Shown piece after piece: positions 16,614 to 25,738 of a DNA stretch of 64,000 bases. The notes below the pieces were generated by a model that was not told where the DNA came from, searched no databases, and saw nothing but the letters and a program-made list of their open reading frames with translations. Origin of the DNA: Paenibacillus castaneae (GTDB taxonomy: Bacteria > Bacillota > Bacilli > Paenibacillales > Paenibacillaceae); assembly GCF_002884445.1 (NCBI RefSeq), contig NZ_KZ614144.1, positions 1,936,290 to 2,000,289 of the forward strand. The letters run 5' to 3'. The translations under genes and the position numbers were made by a program. Every line of letters begins with the position of its first letter. Within the stretch, counting starts at the first letter, position 1.

Positions 16614-19169
16614 ATGCGTATGGCCAGAAATGCCATATTGTCAGCGTTTATGGTTATCGGGCTGCTGATTGCTGGCTGTTCCGGATCAGGCAATACGAAT
16701 CCAGCAGATGAACGCGAACAGCTGGAGGCTGCATTCACGCAAGGCAAAGCATTGAACGCTTCTTTCACGGACTCGCGCGTCGCCGGCATGAAGGGAATCG
16801 CTGAGAATGATGGGCTGCGGCTGTTTATTAATGACGAGACAGGCACCATCGCTGTGCTCAATAAGCGCAGCGGTGAAATATGGTACAGCAATCCACCTGA
16901 AGGAGAAACAGATCCAATTGCAACAGGGGTCAACAAAGGCTTGCTGACATCGCAATTGAAGATTGAATACTATAATAGTTTCGGTCAGGTTAATTCGATT
17001 AATACCTTCTTGGATAGTGTGGCCTACAAGCAGGTTAATTTCGAGGCCATTCCAGATGGGGTTAAAGTTACTTACAAATTCGGGAAAGCCGAGAAAACGG
17101 CCTTGGACTTGCCTTTAATGCTAAGCGCTGCTCGCCTAGAGGAATTGTCGGGCAAGCTTGACAAGGTGGGACAACGTGCTTTGCGTATCGCGTATGCTGA
17201 AGATAAAGAGAGTTCTGCGTATGTTCGGAACGACAGAGCGCTGAACGGACTTCAACTAGATCGAGCATTCAAAGCGTTTGAGGATGCCGGATACACAGAT
17301 GAGGACTTGGAGAAGGATATGGCCGAGCTGAACTTTACACAGGAGATACCTGCGCCTAGAATCTTCCTAGCCTCAATCGAGTATACGCTTGATGCCGACA
17401 GCCTTATTGTCAAAGTCCCAATTGGAGATATTCAATCACCCCGCGAATATCCGGTCAGCAACGTCTCAGTTCTAAGCTTCTTCGGAGCTGGGGGGACGGA
17501 TGAGAAAGGCTCCATTTTCGTGCCAGACGGTTCAGGTTCGCTGATTGCTTTCAATAACGGTAAAACCAAATATCCAGCCTATCAGCAAGCGGTATATGGA
17601 GCTGACCTGGCGATGGAGACGGTTGAGGACGCGATGAATGAGCAGACTGTTCGACTACCGGTCTTCGGCATCATTCGCGAGAGCAATGCCTTTCTGGGCA
17701 TTATCGAAGAAGGTGCGTCGACCGCCACAATTAGTGCTGATATCAGCGGAAAATTAAACAGCTATAATTATGTTTACCCGAACTTCAACGTCATTAACAA
17801 GGGATCTCTGACTCTCCAAGCGAACGGCTCGGAGCGTACGTTGCCTAAGTTCCAGGAACATCCGACGAAGAGCGATTTTACAATCCGCTACGCCTTTCTG
17901 AGCGGAGAAAACGCTTCGTATCAAGGCATGGCTGAATATTACCGTCAATATTTGGAACAAAGGGGTGGACTTCCCGAGCAAAAAGCCGAAAATAAGGATA
18001 AAGAGCTTCCATTCTATCTTCAGGTCATTGGAAGCATCTCCAAACAGAAGCATTTCGTAGGCATCCCATATCGGACGCTCGAGCCCCTTACAACTTTTGA
18101 ACAGACGCAGCAAATGATTAACCAGATGAAAGAACTTGGCATTGACAATATCAAGCTGAGATACGCAGGCTGGTTCAATGGCGGCCTTGATCACAAGGTG
18201 CCGGAAGGCGTTTCGGTTGATCGAGCGATAGGCGGGGCCAAAGGATTGCGAGGTATGACGTCATTCGCTAAGGAACAAGGCATCGATCTTTATCCGGATG
18301 TTGCCATCCTGACTGCTCATACAGGTAAAGGGTTTAACGATAAAGAGGATGCTTCTCGATCATTGCGAGGTGTGCCTGCGGCGTTCTATCCGCTTGACAT
18401 AGCGCTTAATCGGCGCGATCGGAACAAGTCGCCGTCTTATGTCGTATCGCCGCGTCGAGTTGGCTCATACGTGGAAGAGATACTAAAGGACTTGAAGAAA
18501 TACGATACGGGCGCCGGCATATCGCTTCGAGATTTAGCAGATCAGTTGAACAGCGACTTCCGCAAGAACAAGCAAATCGATCGGACGGAGTCAGAGGATA
18601 TCTCGATTCAGGCGTTGAAAGATATTCACGAGGCGGATTTAAAAATCTTAGCCGAAGGAGGCAACGCTTACGCCCTACCTTATTTGACGGATATTACAAA
18701 TGCACCGATGTCGAACAGCAAATACAAGCTTGAGGATGAAGAAATTCCATTCTATCAGATGGTTATTCGCGGCCACATCGGCTATACGGGGACACCGTAT
18801 AATCTGACTGCCTATTCGAATGTCCGCCAATATATTCTGAAATGCCTGGAATATGGCTCTGGCGTATACTTTGAATGGATTCATGAGCCGAATTATAAGG
18901 TGAAGGAAACGGATTTTAGCCATTTGTACGCTGTCAATTATGAGTTATGGTTGGATCAAGCTTCTGATATTTATAAAGAAGTGAACGCGGTTCTGAAAAA
19001 CGTTCAGAACGAGCGGATCATCGCACATGAGAAGCTTGGCGAAGGATTGTTCAAAACCATCTATGAAAGCGGCTTGTACGTTATCGTGAACTATAACGAT
19101 GCCAAAGCGACAGTGGGCGGATTGACGGTAGAAGCCGAGAGTTATGTGACGGGTGGTGAGCAATCTTGA
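16614..19169 (+). CDS. DUF5696 family lipoprotein (851 aa)
   Basis: ATG 16614 lies seven bases after AAGGAGG; the ATG at 16608 abuts it. The lipobox LIAGC is at about residue 22. The N-terminal half (about 55-420) looks like beta-sandwich (LRLFINDETGTIAVLNKRSG; FVPDGSGSLIAFNNGKTKYP), the C-terminal half (about 450-770) like a TIM barrel with alternating strands (LGIDNIKLRYAGWFNGGLDH, IDLYPDVAIL, LKILAEGGNAYALPYLTDIT). That overall plan resembles alpha-galactosidase or GH101-like hydrolases, but I cannot identify a catalytic pair with confidence. It sits between the two permease pairs and overlaps the second by four bases. Role in glycan handling at the cell surface is inferred. Confidence 0.75.
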   Translation: MRMARNAILSAFMVIGLLIAGCSGSGNTNPADEREQLEAAFTQGKALNASFTDSRVAGMKGIAENDGLRLFINDETGTIAVLNKRSGEIWYSNPPEGETDPIATGVNKGLLTSQLKIEYYNSFGQVNSINTFLDSVAYKQVNFEAIPDGVKVTYKFGKAEKTALDLPLMLSAARLEELSGKLDKVGQRALRIAYAEDKESSAYVRNDRALNGLQLDRAFKAFEDAGYTDEDLEKDMAELNFTQEIPAPRIFLASIEYTLDADSLIVKVPIGDIQSPREYPVSNVSVLSFFGAGGTDEKGSIFVPDGSGSLIAFNNGKTKYPAYQQAVYGADLAMETVEDAMNEQTVRLPVFGIIRESNAFLGIIEEGASTATISADISGKLNSYNYVYPNFNVINKGSLTLQANGSERTLPKFQEHPTKSDFTIRYAFLSGENASYQGMAEYYRQYLEQRGGLPEQKAENKDKELPFYLQVIGSISKQKHFVGIPYRTLEPLTTFEQTQQMINQMKELGIDNIKLRYAGWFNGGLDHKVPEGVSVDRAIGGAKGLRGMTSFAKEQGIDLYPDVAILTAHTGKGFNDKEDASRSLRGVPAAFYPLDIALNRRDRNKSPSYVVSPRRVGSYVEEILKDLKKYDTGAGISLRDLADQLNSDFRKNKQIDRTESEDISIQALKDIHEADLKILAEGGNAYALPYLTDITNAPMSNSKYKLEDEEIPFYQMVIRGHIGYTGTPYNLTAYSNVRQYILKCLEYGSGVYFEWIHEPNYKVKETDFSHLYAVNYELWLDQASDIYKEVNAVLKNVQNERIIAHEKLGEGLFKTIYESGLYVIVNYNDAKATVGGLTVEAESYVTGGEQS

Positions 19170-20080
19170 AATCGATAACGAAGCTTGTCTTTAGACCAAG
19201 GACGTATGCTGAGCAGAAGTCGGTTTGGGGCTTTCTCTATGTATTGCCGTGGCTGCTTGGTTTCCTATTTTTCTTCCTGATTCCGTTATTGTATTCGTTG
19301 CAATACAGCTTCAGCTCCATTAAGGCTAATGCGAACGGCATGTCGATCAAGTTTATCGGCTTTGCCAATTACGTGGAAGCCTTGACGGTTAACACGAACT
19401 TTAACCGCAGATTAACGGAAGCAATCGTGAATATGGTCATTAACGTACCGTTAATCGTCATTTTCAGTTTATTCCTTGCTGTATTGCTTAACCAGAAATT
19501 TGTCGGCAGAGCCATTGCCAGATCGATTTTCTTCCTTCCGGTTATTCTCGCTTCCGGCATTATCGCGAATTTGGAAGCGTCCAGCTTGGTGCAAGCAATC
19601 AACGAGCAGAACGCGGGCTCCGGCGGTCTAATAAATTCGTTAGGCACATTCGAACTGCAGCGCATTATGCTGAGATCAGGCGTGAACGAGAATGTAGTCT
19701 TCTATCTCTCGGATGCTGTCAACCGAATCTACCAGATCGTAAGCCAATCGGGCGTGCAAATCTTGATTTTTCTAGCGGGGATTCAGACGATCTCTCCCCA
19801 GCTTTATGAAGCGTCCAAGATCGAAGGTGCTACCGGCTACGAAGCATTCTGGAAGATCACTTTTCCAATGGTCAGCCCGCTCATTCTCGTTAACGTGATC
19901 TATACGATTATCGACTCGTTCTCAAGGAACGGTATGACGACACTTATTAAAGAAACGGGATTCACGAGCTTCAACTTCGGGCTCAGTTCGGCTATGGCGT
20001 GGATCTATTTCTTGGCCATTATGGTCATCTTGCTGATTAGTACGTATTTCATATCCAAACGGGTCTTCTACCAGGAATAG
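19166..20080 (+). CDS. Sugar ABC transporter permease, MalF/LplB type (pair 2)
   Basis: Six predicted helices and the EAA loop LYEASKIEGATGYEAFWKIT. The TTG start overlaps the DUF5696 stop (TTGA), a strong sign of coupled translation with that gene. Unlike pair 1 it contains a longer periplasm-facing loop between helices 3 and 4 (about residues 135-190, NEQNAGSGGLINSLGTFELQ). It forms the second permease heterodimer with the product of 20097. Confidence 0.9.
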   Translation: MKSITKLVFRPRTYAEQKSVWGFLYVLPWLLGFLFFFLIPLLYSLQYSFSSIKANANGMSIKFIGFANYVEALTVNTNFNRRLTEAIVNMVINVPLIVIFSLFLAVLLNQKFVGRAIARSIFFLPVILASGIIANLEASSLVQAINEQNAGSGGLINSLGTFELQRIMLRSGVNENVVFYLSDAVNRIYQIVSQSGVQILIFLAGIQTISPQLYEASKIEGATGYEAFWKITFPMVSPLILVNVIYTIIDSFSRNGMTTLIKETGFTSFNFGLSSAMAWIYFLAIMVILLISTYFISKRVFYQE

Positions 20081-20096
20081 AAGGAGAGTGAGAGCT

Positions 20097-21044
20097 TTGA
20101 TAATGACCCGATTATTATCATTGGAAAGTTGGAAGCGAGGGCTATGGACATTCGTTCGGCTGGTATTGATCGCAGGATTATCGTTCGTTATCCTATATCC
20201 GATTATTCAGAAAATCTCCACATCGATCAAGGACAAAGCCGATATGTACTCGCCAATAGTCGTATTCATTCCAGAGCATTACACGCTCGATAATTTCAAA
20301 AGTGCGATGTTCATCATGGATTATTGGCATACGCTGCTTAACACATTGGCGCTATCCAGTACAACAACGATTTTGACCACCGTATCATGTGCGCTTGCAG
20401 GCTATGCGTTCGCTAGGCTTAAATTCAAGGGAAGCAATCTGTTGTTTATGGGCGTTATCTTGACTATTCTGGTTCCGCCTACGACGATTCTGATTCCCAT
20501 TTATATGAACCTGAAAGACTTTACATTGCTCGGCTTAATTCCGTTGTTGACTGGCAAATCACTGAATCTGCTAGATTCGTACTGGCCATTCATCTTAACC
20601 TCGATAACGGCGAACTCGTTAAAGGCAGGCCTTTACATATTTATATTCAGGCAGTTTTTCCGGGGCATTCCGAAGGAGGTTGAGGAAGCGGCCTATATCG
20701 ATGGAGCTAGTGTCAGCTCAACGTTCTTGCGTATCATGCTCCCGAACGCAATGCCGTCTATCATCACTGTGCTGCTCTTCTCGTTCGTGTGGCAATGGAA
20801 CGACAGCTTCTTCACGACGACGTATTTGACGTCGAGCAAGGTAATGTCAACACAATTGGCATCTCTGCCTTACAACCTGGCGATTCTGCTTGAAGGCGGC
20901 GCAACAACCAATAAAGATCCCTTCTTTATGAGCATGGTGCAGGACACCGGTATCCTGCTCGCTATTTTACCGCTTGTTATTCTTTATTTATTCGTACAGA
21001 GGTATTTCGTCGAAAGTATTGAACGTACTGGAATCGTCGGTTAG
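20097..21044 (+). CDS. Carbohydrate ABC transporter permease, MalG/YtcP type (pair 2)
   Basis: Partner of the preceding permease; EAA loop VEEAAYIDGASVSSTFLRI. Of the candidate starts (GTG 20088, TTG 20097, ATG 20103) the TTG at 20097 has the best distance from AAGGAGAG. It contains an unusually long insertion before the EAA loop (LTGKSLNLLDSYWPFILTS). This is the last transport gene before the xylanase genes. Confidence 0.88.
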   Translation: MIMTRLLSLESWKRGLWTFVRLVLIAGLSFVILYPIIQKISTSIKDKADMYSPIVVFIPEHYTLDNFKSAMFIMDYWHTLLNTLALSSTTTILTTVSCALAGYAFARLKFKGSNLLFMGVILTILVPPTTILIPIYMNLKDFTLLGLIPLLTGKSLNLLDSYWPFILTSITANSLKAGLYIFIFRQFFRGIPKEVEEAAYIDGASVSSTFLRIMLPNAMPSIITVLLFSFVWQWNDSFFTTTYLTSSKVMSTQLASLPYNLAILLEGGATTNKDPFFMSMVQDTGILLAILPLVILYLFVQRYFVESIERTGIVG

Positions 21045-21062
21045 GGAAGTCTCGTTATATGC

Positions 21063-21114
21063 ATAACGCCCTGTGGGAACTTGCCAGAATTGGCGGCTCT
21101 CTGGAGGGCGTTAT
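21063..21114 (+). terminator. Hairpin between permease pair 2 and the xylanase gene
   Basis: Ten-base perfect inverted repeat (ATAACGCCCT at 21063-21072, complement at 21105-21114) around a 32-base partly paired loop, with a weak T tail. May attenuate read-through into the GH10 gene or mark an mRNA processing point. Confidence 0.5.
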
Positions 21115-21167
21115 TGCTATATTGCTTGTCAAAGAAAAAATTATGAACTGGAAGGTGGTTTATAGCC

Positions 21168-22469
21168 ATGACTGATGCCAGCAAAAAGATCGTATACGCG
21201 GTTATAGCAACTGTCGTAGTGATTGCGATCGTTGCCGTTCTCATATTGAACAATCATAAGCCCGGGGCAACCCTGCAAGAAAACGACCTGAATGAATCAG
21301 CGATGAAGCAGACGGATGCCCCGACGGTCAGCGTCAACTCAGTCGATAAAAACGCCGATACAGAGGGGAGACAAGTAGAAGGAAAAACGACGAAGCCGCC
21401 GACCGAGCCTTCGGTCGAGGCGGATATCCCGTCGCTGGCGGAAACGTTCGCCAATTACTTCCCGATCGGAGCGGCAATCGAACCGAACCAAACGGTAGGA
21501 CTCAATGCGGAGCTGCTCAAGAAGCATGTGAACTGGCTGGTCGCGGAGAACGTGATGAAGCCGGATGCGATTCAGCCTACAGAAGGCAATTTCACATGGG
21601 ACAATGCGGACAAGATCGTCAGATTCGCGAAGGAAAATGGTATGGAGGTACGCTATCATACGCTTGTTTGGCACAACCAGGTAGGCGCTTGGTTCTTCAA
21701 GGATGCCGAAGGAAAGCCAATGGTGGATGAGACGGATCTGGCGAAGCGCGAAGCGAACAAGAAGCTGCTGTTGAAACGTCTAGAAACACATGTCCGCGCG
21801 ATCGTGGGACGATACAAGGATGATATCCATTCGTGGGACGTGGTAAACGAGGTAATCGAACCGGGTGACCCTGACGGGATGCGAGCGAGCGATTGGTACA
21901 AGATTACAGGTACCGATTATATCGAGACGGCTTTCCGCGCTGCGCGCGAAGCGGGAGGGTCGGAAGCTAAGTTGTATATCAATGATTACGGCACGGACAA
22001 TCCTGCGAAGCGCGATAGGATGTACGAGCTTCTAAAGGGAATGCTGGACAAAGGCGTACCGATCGACGGCGTCGGTCATCAGACGCATATCGGAATTCAC
22101 GGGCCGACTGTCGATTCCATCGTAGAATCGATGCAGAAGTTCGGTGAGCTTGGCCTCGACAATCTCGTTACCGAGCTTGATATGAGCATCTATGCTTGGA
22201 ACGATCGCAGAGATTTAGGTGAGGATATACCGGACGACTTGCTTGAGAAGCAAGCGGATCGATACCGCGAACTGTTCGAAGCATTCAGAGCCAATAAGGA
22301 TATTCTAAGCGGTGTTGTCTTCTGGGGAATCGCGGACGACCATACATGGCTACATTCCTTCCCAGTAACGCGAACCGACGCGCCGCTCCTGTTTGATAAG
22401 CAGATGCATGCGAAGCAGGCTTTCTGGGCAGTAGTCGATCCTTCCGGGCAATCGAAGCCATCCACGTAA
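21168..22469 (+). CDS. Membrane-anchored GH10 endo-1,4-beta-xylanase
   Basis: Hydrolyses internal beta-1,4 bonds of xylan outside the cell. A hydrophobic helix (about residues 8-27, IVYAVIATVVVIAIVAVLIL) with no lipobox acts as an anchor, followed by a 60-residue Thr/Pro/Glu-rich linker and a single GH10 catalytic domain (about 88-428). Catalytic residues are visible: acid/base Glu at about 228 in WDVVNEVIEP and nucleophile Glu at about 336 in VTELDMSIYAW; the HTLVWHNQ motif is also present. ATG 21168 follows GGAAGGTGG. It directly follows the transporter genes and would supply them with oligosaccharides at the cell surface. Confidence 0.93.
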   Translation: MTDASKKIVYAVIATVVVIAIVAVLILNNHKPGATLQENDLNESAMKQTDAPTVSVNSVDKNADTEGRQVEGKTTKPPTEPSVEADIPSLAETFANYFPIGAAIEPNQTVGLNAELLKKHVNWLVAENVMKPDAIQPTEGNFTWDNADKIVRFAKENGMEVRYHTLVWHNQVGAWFFKDAEGKPMVDETDLAKREANKKLLLKRLETHVRAIVGRYKDDIHSWDVVNEVIEPGDPDGMRASDWYKITGTDYIETAFRAAREAGGSEAKLYINDYGTDNPAKRDRMYELLKGMLDKGVPIDGVGHQTHIGIHGPTVDSIVESMQKFGELGLDNLVTELDMSIYAWNDRRDLGEDIPDDLLEKQADRYRELFEAFRANKDILSGVVFWGIADDHTWLHSFPVTRTDAPLLFDKQMHAKQAFWAVVDPSGQSKPST

Positions 22470-22534
22470 TCATTAATAGAGACAATAACAGGAAAAATTC
22501 TCGTTAATTCGCTGTGAAAAGGGGAAAATTGAAA

Positions 22535-24058
22535 ATGAACAATACGGTGATCACGAACCCTATCATCTGGGCGGATGTTCCGGATCCGAGCGTTATTCGG
22601 GTAGGAAGAACCTTCTACATGGTTAGCACGAGCATGCATTCGATGCCCGGTTGTCCAATCATGAAGTCTGAGAACTTGATGAATTGGGAGCTCGTCAATT
22701 ACGTGTACGATACGTTGGAGGATAATGATGCACATAAATTGCTTGATGGCAAGGGCATTTACGGAAGAGGCTCTTGGGCTGCCAGCTTACGGTATTATAA
22801 TGGCTTATACTATGTTTGCTTCTCTAGTCTCGACATGAATCGATTCTATGTCTATAGGACGGAAGATATCGAGAACGGTCAATGGGAGAGATTCGTCATT
22901 AATGGACTCCATCATGATCCAAGCCTGCTGTTCGATGATGGACGCACTTATGTCATTCATGGTAATGGAGATATTCGTATCACGGAGTTGATGGAAGACG
23001 CAACCGCCTTGAAAGCGCACGGCATCAATCAACTGCTGTTCGAAACGGATCGGGAAGGAATCATGCTGCGCAGTGAGGGCTGTCATGCTTATAAAATAAA
23101 TGACTATTACTATTTATTTTTCATTGAGTGGCCGAATACAGGCAATAAACGTCGTAGGCAATTATGTTATCGTTCGCGGAATCTATTGGGTCCCTATGAG
23201 CGCAAGCTCGTTCTGGATGATAATATGGGCTATCGAAATAATGGCATCGCACAGGGAGGCATTCTCAATATACCAGAAGGCGACTGGTACGCCGTGCTGT
23301 TCCAGGATCATGAAGCCGTCGGGAGGATTCCTTGTGTGCTTCCGGTTGCCTGGGAGGACGATTGGCCGGTAATCGGCGTAGACGGCATGGCGCCGAAATC
23401 TTTCGAAGTATCACTGCCAAGCTCGTCTCCCAAACCGTTCGTCATCAGCGACGAGTTCGAGTATGGAGAGAATCGTCTGGCGCTAAACTGGCAATGGAAT
23501 CATAATCCGGATAATTCAAGATGGTCAGTCACGGAGCGCCCTGGATATTTGCGGCTTACGACGGGTCATGTGACCCATAGCGTGGAATTTGCTCGCAATA
23601 CGCTCACACAGCGGACGGAAGGCCCGGCATGCGTAGGGACGACGGTCATGGATATCACCCACATGAAGCCGGGTGACCGTGCGGGGTTGGTCGCACTGCA
23701 ATATCTCTTCGGAACAGTTGGCATTCAAGTCGAAGAGAACGGTGATCGTTATGTGGCGATGTGTGTAAACGGAAGAGCGGATGGCGGCGAAGGCGAGATC
23801 ACGGTAGAACGCATGCTGTTCGAGGGCAACGAGATTTATTTACAAATCAATTTTCAGTTCGACAACAGTGAAGACATTGCCCGTTTCCGCTACTCCACGG
23901 ACGGGGAGACCTGGCATTCGATCGGGAAACCATTACAGATGCAATATAAACTGGAGCATTTCATGGGCTACCGATTCGGGCTATACAATTACGCAATGAA
24001 GCAAACAGGCGGATACGTAGATTACGATTATTTCCGCTACAATAAGCTTGGACAATAA
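22535..24058 (+). CDS. Glycoside hydrolase family 43, cytoplasmic (beta-xylosidase / alpha-arabinofuranosidase type)
   Basis: About 507 residues, no signal peptide, so it acts on imported oligosaccharides. The five-bladed GH43 propeller shows the three acidic catalytic positions: VPDPSVIR (base Asp), HHDPSLLFDDG (second Asp) and RSEGCHAYKI (acid Glu). From about residue 310 a concanavalin-A-like sandwich follows (EFEYGENRLALNWQWNHNP), the usual C-terminal domain of xylosidase-type GH43. ATG 22535 is chosen over upstream GTG 22514 because AAGGGG lies ten bases before it. The next GH43 gene starts 30 bases later. Whether the sugar removed is xylose or arabinose cannot be decided here. Confidence 0.88.
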   Translation: MNNTVITNPIIWADVPDPSVIRVGRTFYMVSTSMHSMPGCPIMKSENLMNWELVNYVYDTLEDNDAHKLLDGKGIYGRGSWAASLRYYNGLYYVCFSSLDMNRFYVYRTEDIENGQWERFVINGLHHDPSLLFDDGRTYVIHGNGDIRITELMEDATALKAHGINQLLFETDREGIMLRSEGCHAYKINDYYYLFFIEWPNTGNKRRRQLCYRSRNLLGPYERKLVLDDNMGYRNNGIAQGGILNIPEGDWYAVLFQDHEAVGRIPCVLPVAWEDDWPVIGVDGMAPKSFEVSLPSSSPKPFVISDEFEYGENRLALNWQWNHNPDNSRWSVTERPGYLRLTTGHVTHSVEFARNTLTQRTEGPACVGTTVMDITHMKPGDRAGLVALQYLFGTVGIQVEENGDRYVAMCVNGRADGGEGEITVERMLFEGNEIYLQINFQFDNSEDIARFRYSTDGETWHSIGKPLQMQYKLEHFMGYRFGLYNYAMKQTGGYVDYDYFRYNKLGQ

Positions 24059-24088
24059 ATCGATTAATCAAGAGGAGTGTTTCGACGC

Positions 24089-25612
24089 ATGCCTTACCAA
24101 AATCCTATTATTAGCGGATTCCATCCAGATCCCAGCGTATGTCGATATGGAGATGACTTTTATCTGGTTACTAGCTCCTTCGAGTATTATCCAGGAGTTC
24201 CGCTCTTTCACAGCAAGGATCTCGTGAATTGGAAACAGCTTGGCCACGTTTTGACCCGGCCTGAGCAGCTCGATTTGAGCCGGGCAGCCAGCTCCGGTGG
24301 TATTTACGCCCCGACGATTCGTGAACATGAAGGCATTTTCTATGTTGTGACCACAAACGTTTCGGCTGGCGGCAACTTCTATGTGCATACAGATAATCCG
24401 ATTGGGGAATGGTCGGCTCCTATCTTCGTCGATCACCCCGGAATTGATCCCGATCTGTTCTTCGACGAGGACGGGACTGTTTACTTTACTTCGTCCGCTA
24501 ATGGGGCAGAGGGCCAAGGCATCTATCAGAGTCGAATTGACTTGTTAACTGGCAAGAAAATATCTGATGTGGCCTTTCTGTGGGCGGGTACCGGCGGTCA
24601 ATATCCAGAGGCACCCCATATTTATAGAATCGGTAGTTGGTATTATCTGCTCATCGCCGAAGGCGGCACCGAATATGGGCATATGGTGACCGTGGCAAGA
24701 AGCAATAAACCAGACGGTCCGTACGAGAGCTGCCCGAGCAATCCGATCTTGACCCATCGCAGCCAAGCGAAGTCCATCCATGCAACAGGGCACGCAGACC
24801 TCGTTCAGGCGCAGGACGGCAGCTGGTGGTCCGTATTCCTGGGCATTCGTCCTGTCGGCTATCCGAATCGCCACCATCTCGGCAGAGAGACGTTCCTTGC
24901 ACCCGTCACCTGGACAGAAGAAGGGTGGCCGATAATCGGCGAGAATGGTACCGTAGGCGAAACGATGTCATCTGGCGGTTTAGTGCTGCAGCCAGAGACC
25001 GTTGAGAAGCCGGTGAGAGATGACTTCGACGGTTCAGCTCTCTCTCCGGAATGGAATTTCCTGCGTTCATCTAATTCAGAGAATTGGTCGTTGATGGTGA
25101 GAGAAAGCTGTTTGACGCTATACGGCTCTTCAGCTACCTTAAATGATGTTGATGCACCTGCGTTTATCGGGCGAAGGCAGCAGCACTTTACATGCCTCGT
25201 ATCCGCGCTTTTGACGTTTTCACCCCAACAAGATGGCGAAGAAGCGGGAATTACAGTGTTCATGAACGAACGGTTTCATTACGAGATTGCGGTAACAAAG
25301 ATTGCTGGCGACCGAAAGCTCATTTTCCGGAGAAGGCTCGGTTCATTGTGGAAGGTGGAAAACGAGATACCATGGTTGGCGGAAACAGTCATACTAACCG
25401 TCAAAGCGGACAAGGAGCATTATGCCTTCGGGTTCTCAAATGGCAGCGATGAAGTGCCTTTCTGGTTCGGTCATGGGGAGTGCTCTCTATTAGCTACAGA
25501 AGTCACCGGCGGGTTTACGGGCGTCTTTATCGCCATGTACGCTACGGGAAATGGCATTCGATCCACATCGCCGGCTCATTTTGAGTGGTTTGATTATGAA
25601 GCCGACGAGTAG
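24089..25612 (+). CDS. Glycoside hydrolase family 43 beta-xylosidase, cytoplasmic
   Basis: 507 residues without a signal peptide. Begins with NPIISGFHPDPSVCRYGDDF, the signature N-terminus of XynB-type beta-xylosidases (base Asp in HPDPS). The second Asp lies in GIDPDLFFDEDG and the acid Glu in PEAPHIYRI. C-terminal sandwich domain from about residue 310 (DDFDGSALSPEWNFLR). The ATG at 24089 is used, with AGAGGAG 11 bases upstream. It differs clearly from the preceding GH43, so the pair probably splits work between xylose-xylose and side-chain or variant linkages. Confidence 0.9.
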   Translation: MPYQNPIISGFHPDPSVCRYGDDFYLVTSSFEYYPGVPLFHSKDLVNWKQLGHVLTRPEQLDLSRAASSGGIYAPTIREHEGIFYVVTTNVSAGGNFYVHTDNPIGEWSAPIFVDHPGIDPDLFFDEDGTVYFTSSANGAEGQGIYQSRIDLLTGKKISDVAFLWAGTGGQYPEAPHIYRIGSWYYLLIAEGGTEYGHMVTVARSNKPDGPYESCPSNPILTHRSQAKSIHATGHADLVQAQDGSWWSVFLGIRPVGYPNRHHLGRETFLAPVTWTEEGWPIIGENGTVGETMSSGGLVLQPETVEKPVRDDFDGSALSPEWNFLRSSNSENWSLMVRESCLTLYGSSATLNDVDAPAFIGRRQQHFTCLVSALLTFSPQQDGEEAGITVFMNERFHYEIAVTKIAGDRKLIFRRRLGSLWKVENEIPWLAETVILTVKADKEHYAFGFSNGSDEVPFWFGHGECSLLATEVTGGFTGVFIAMYATGNGIRSTSPAHFEWFDYEADE

Positions 25613-25738
25613 AAGGGAATAAACGAGCGACCTAAGCGCATGCACAGGCCTCTCGCTTTCTATACTTTTTTTGTGAAGGAATTACTATGGCTTGTGTATC
25701 CTTAAAGAGATGCATAGGAACAGGAGGCGAACGAAGAA

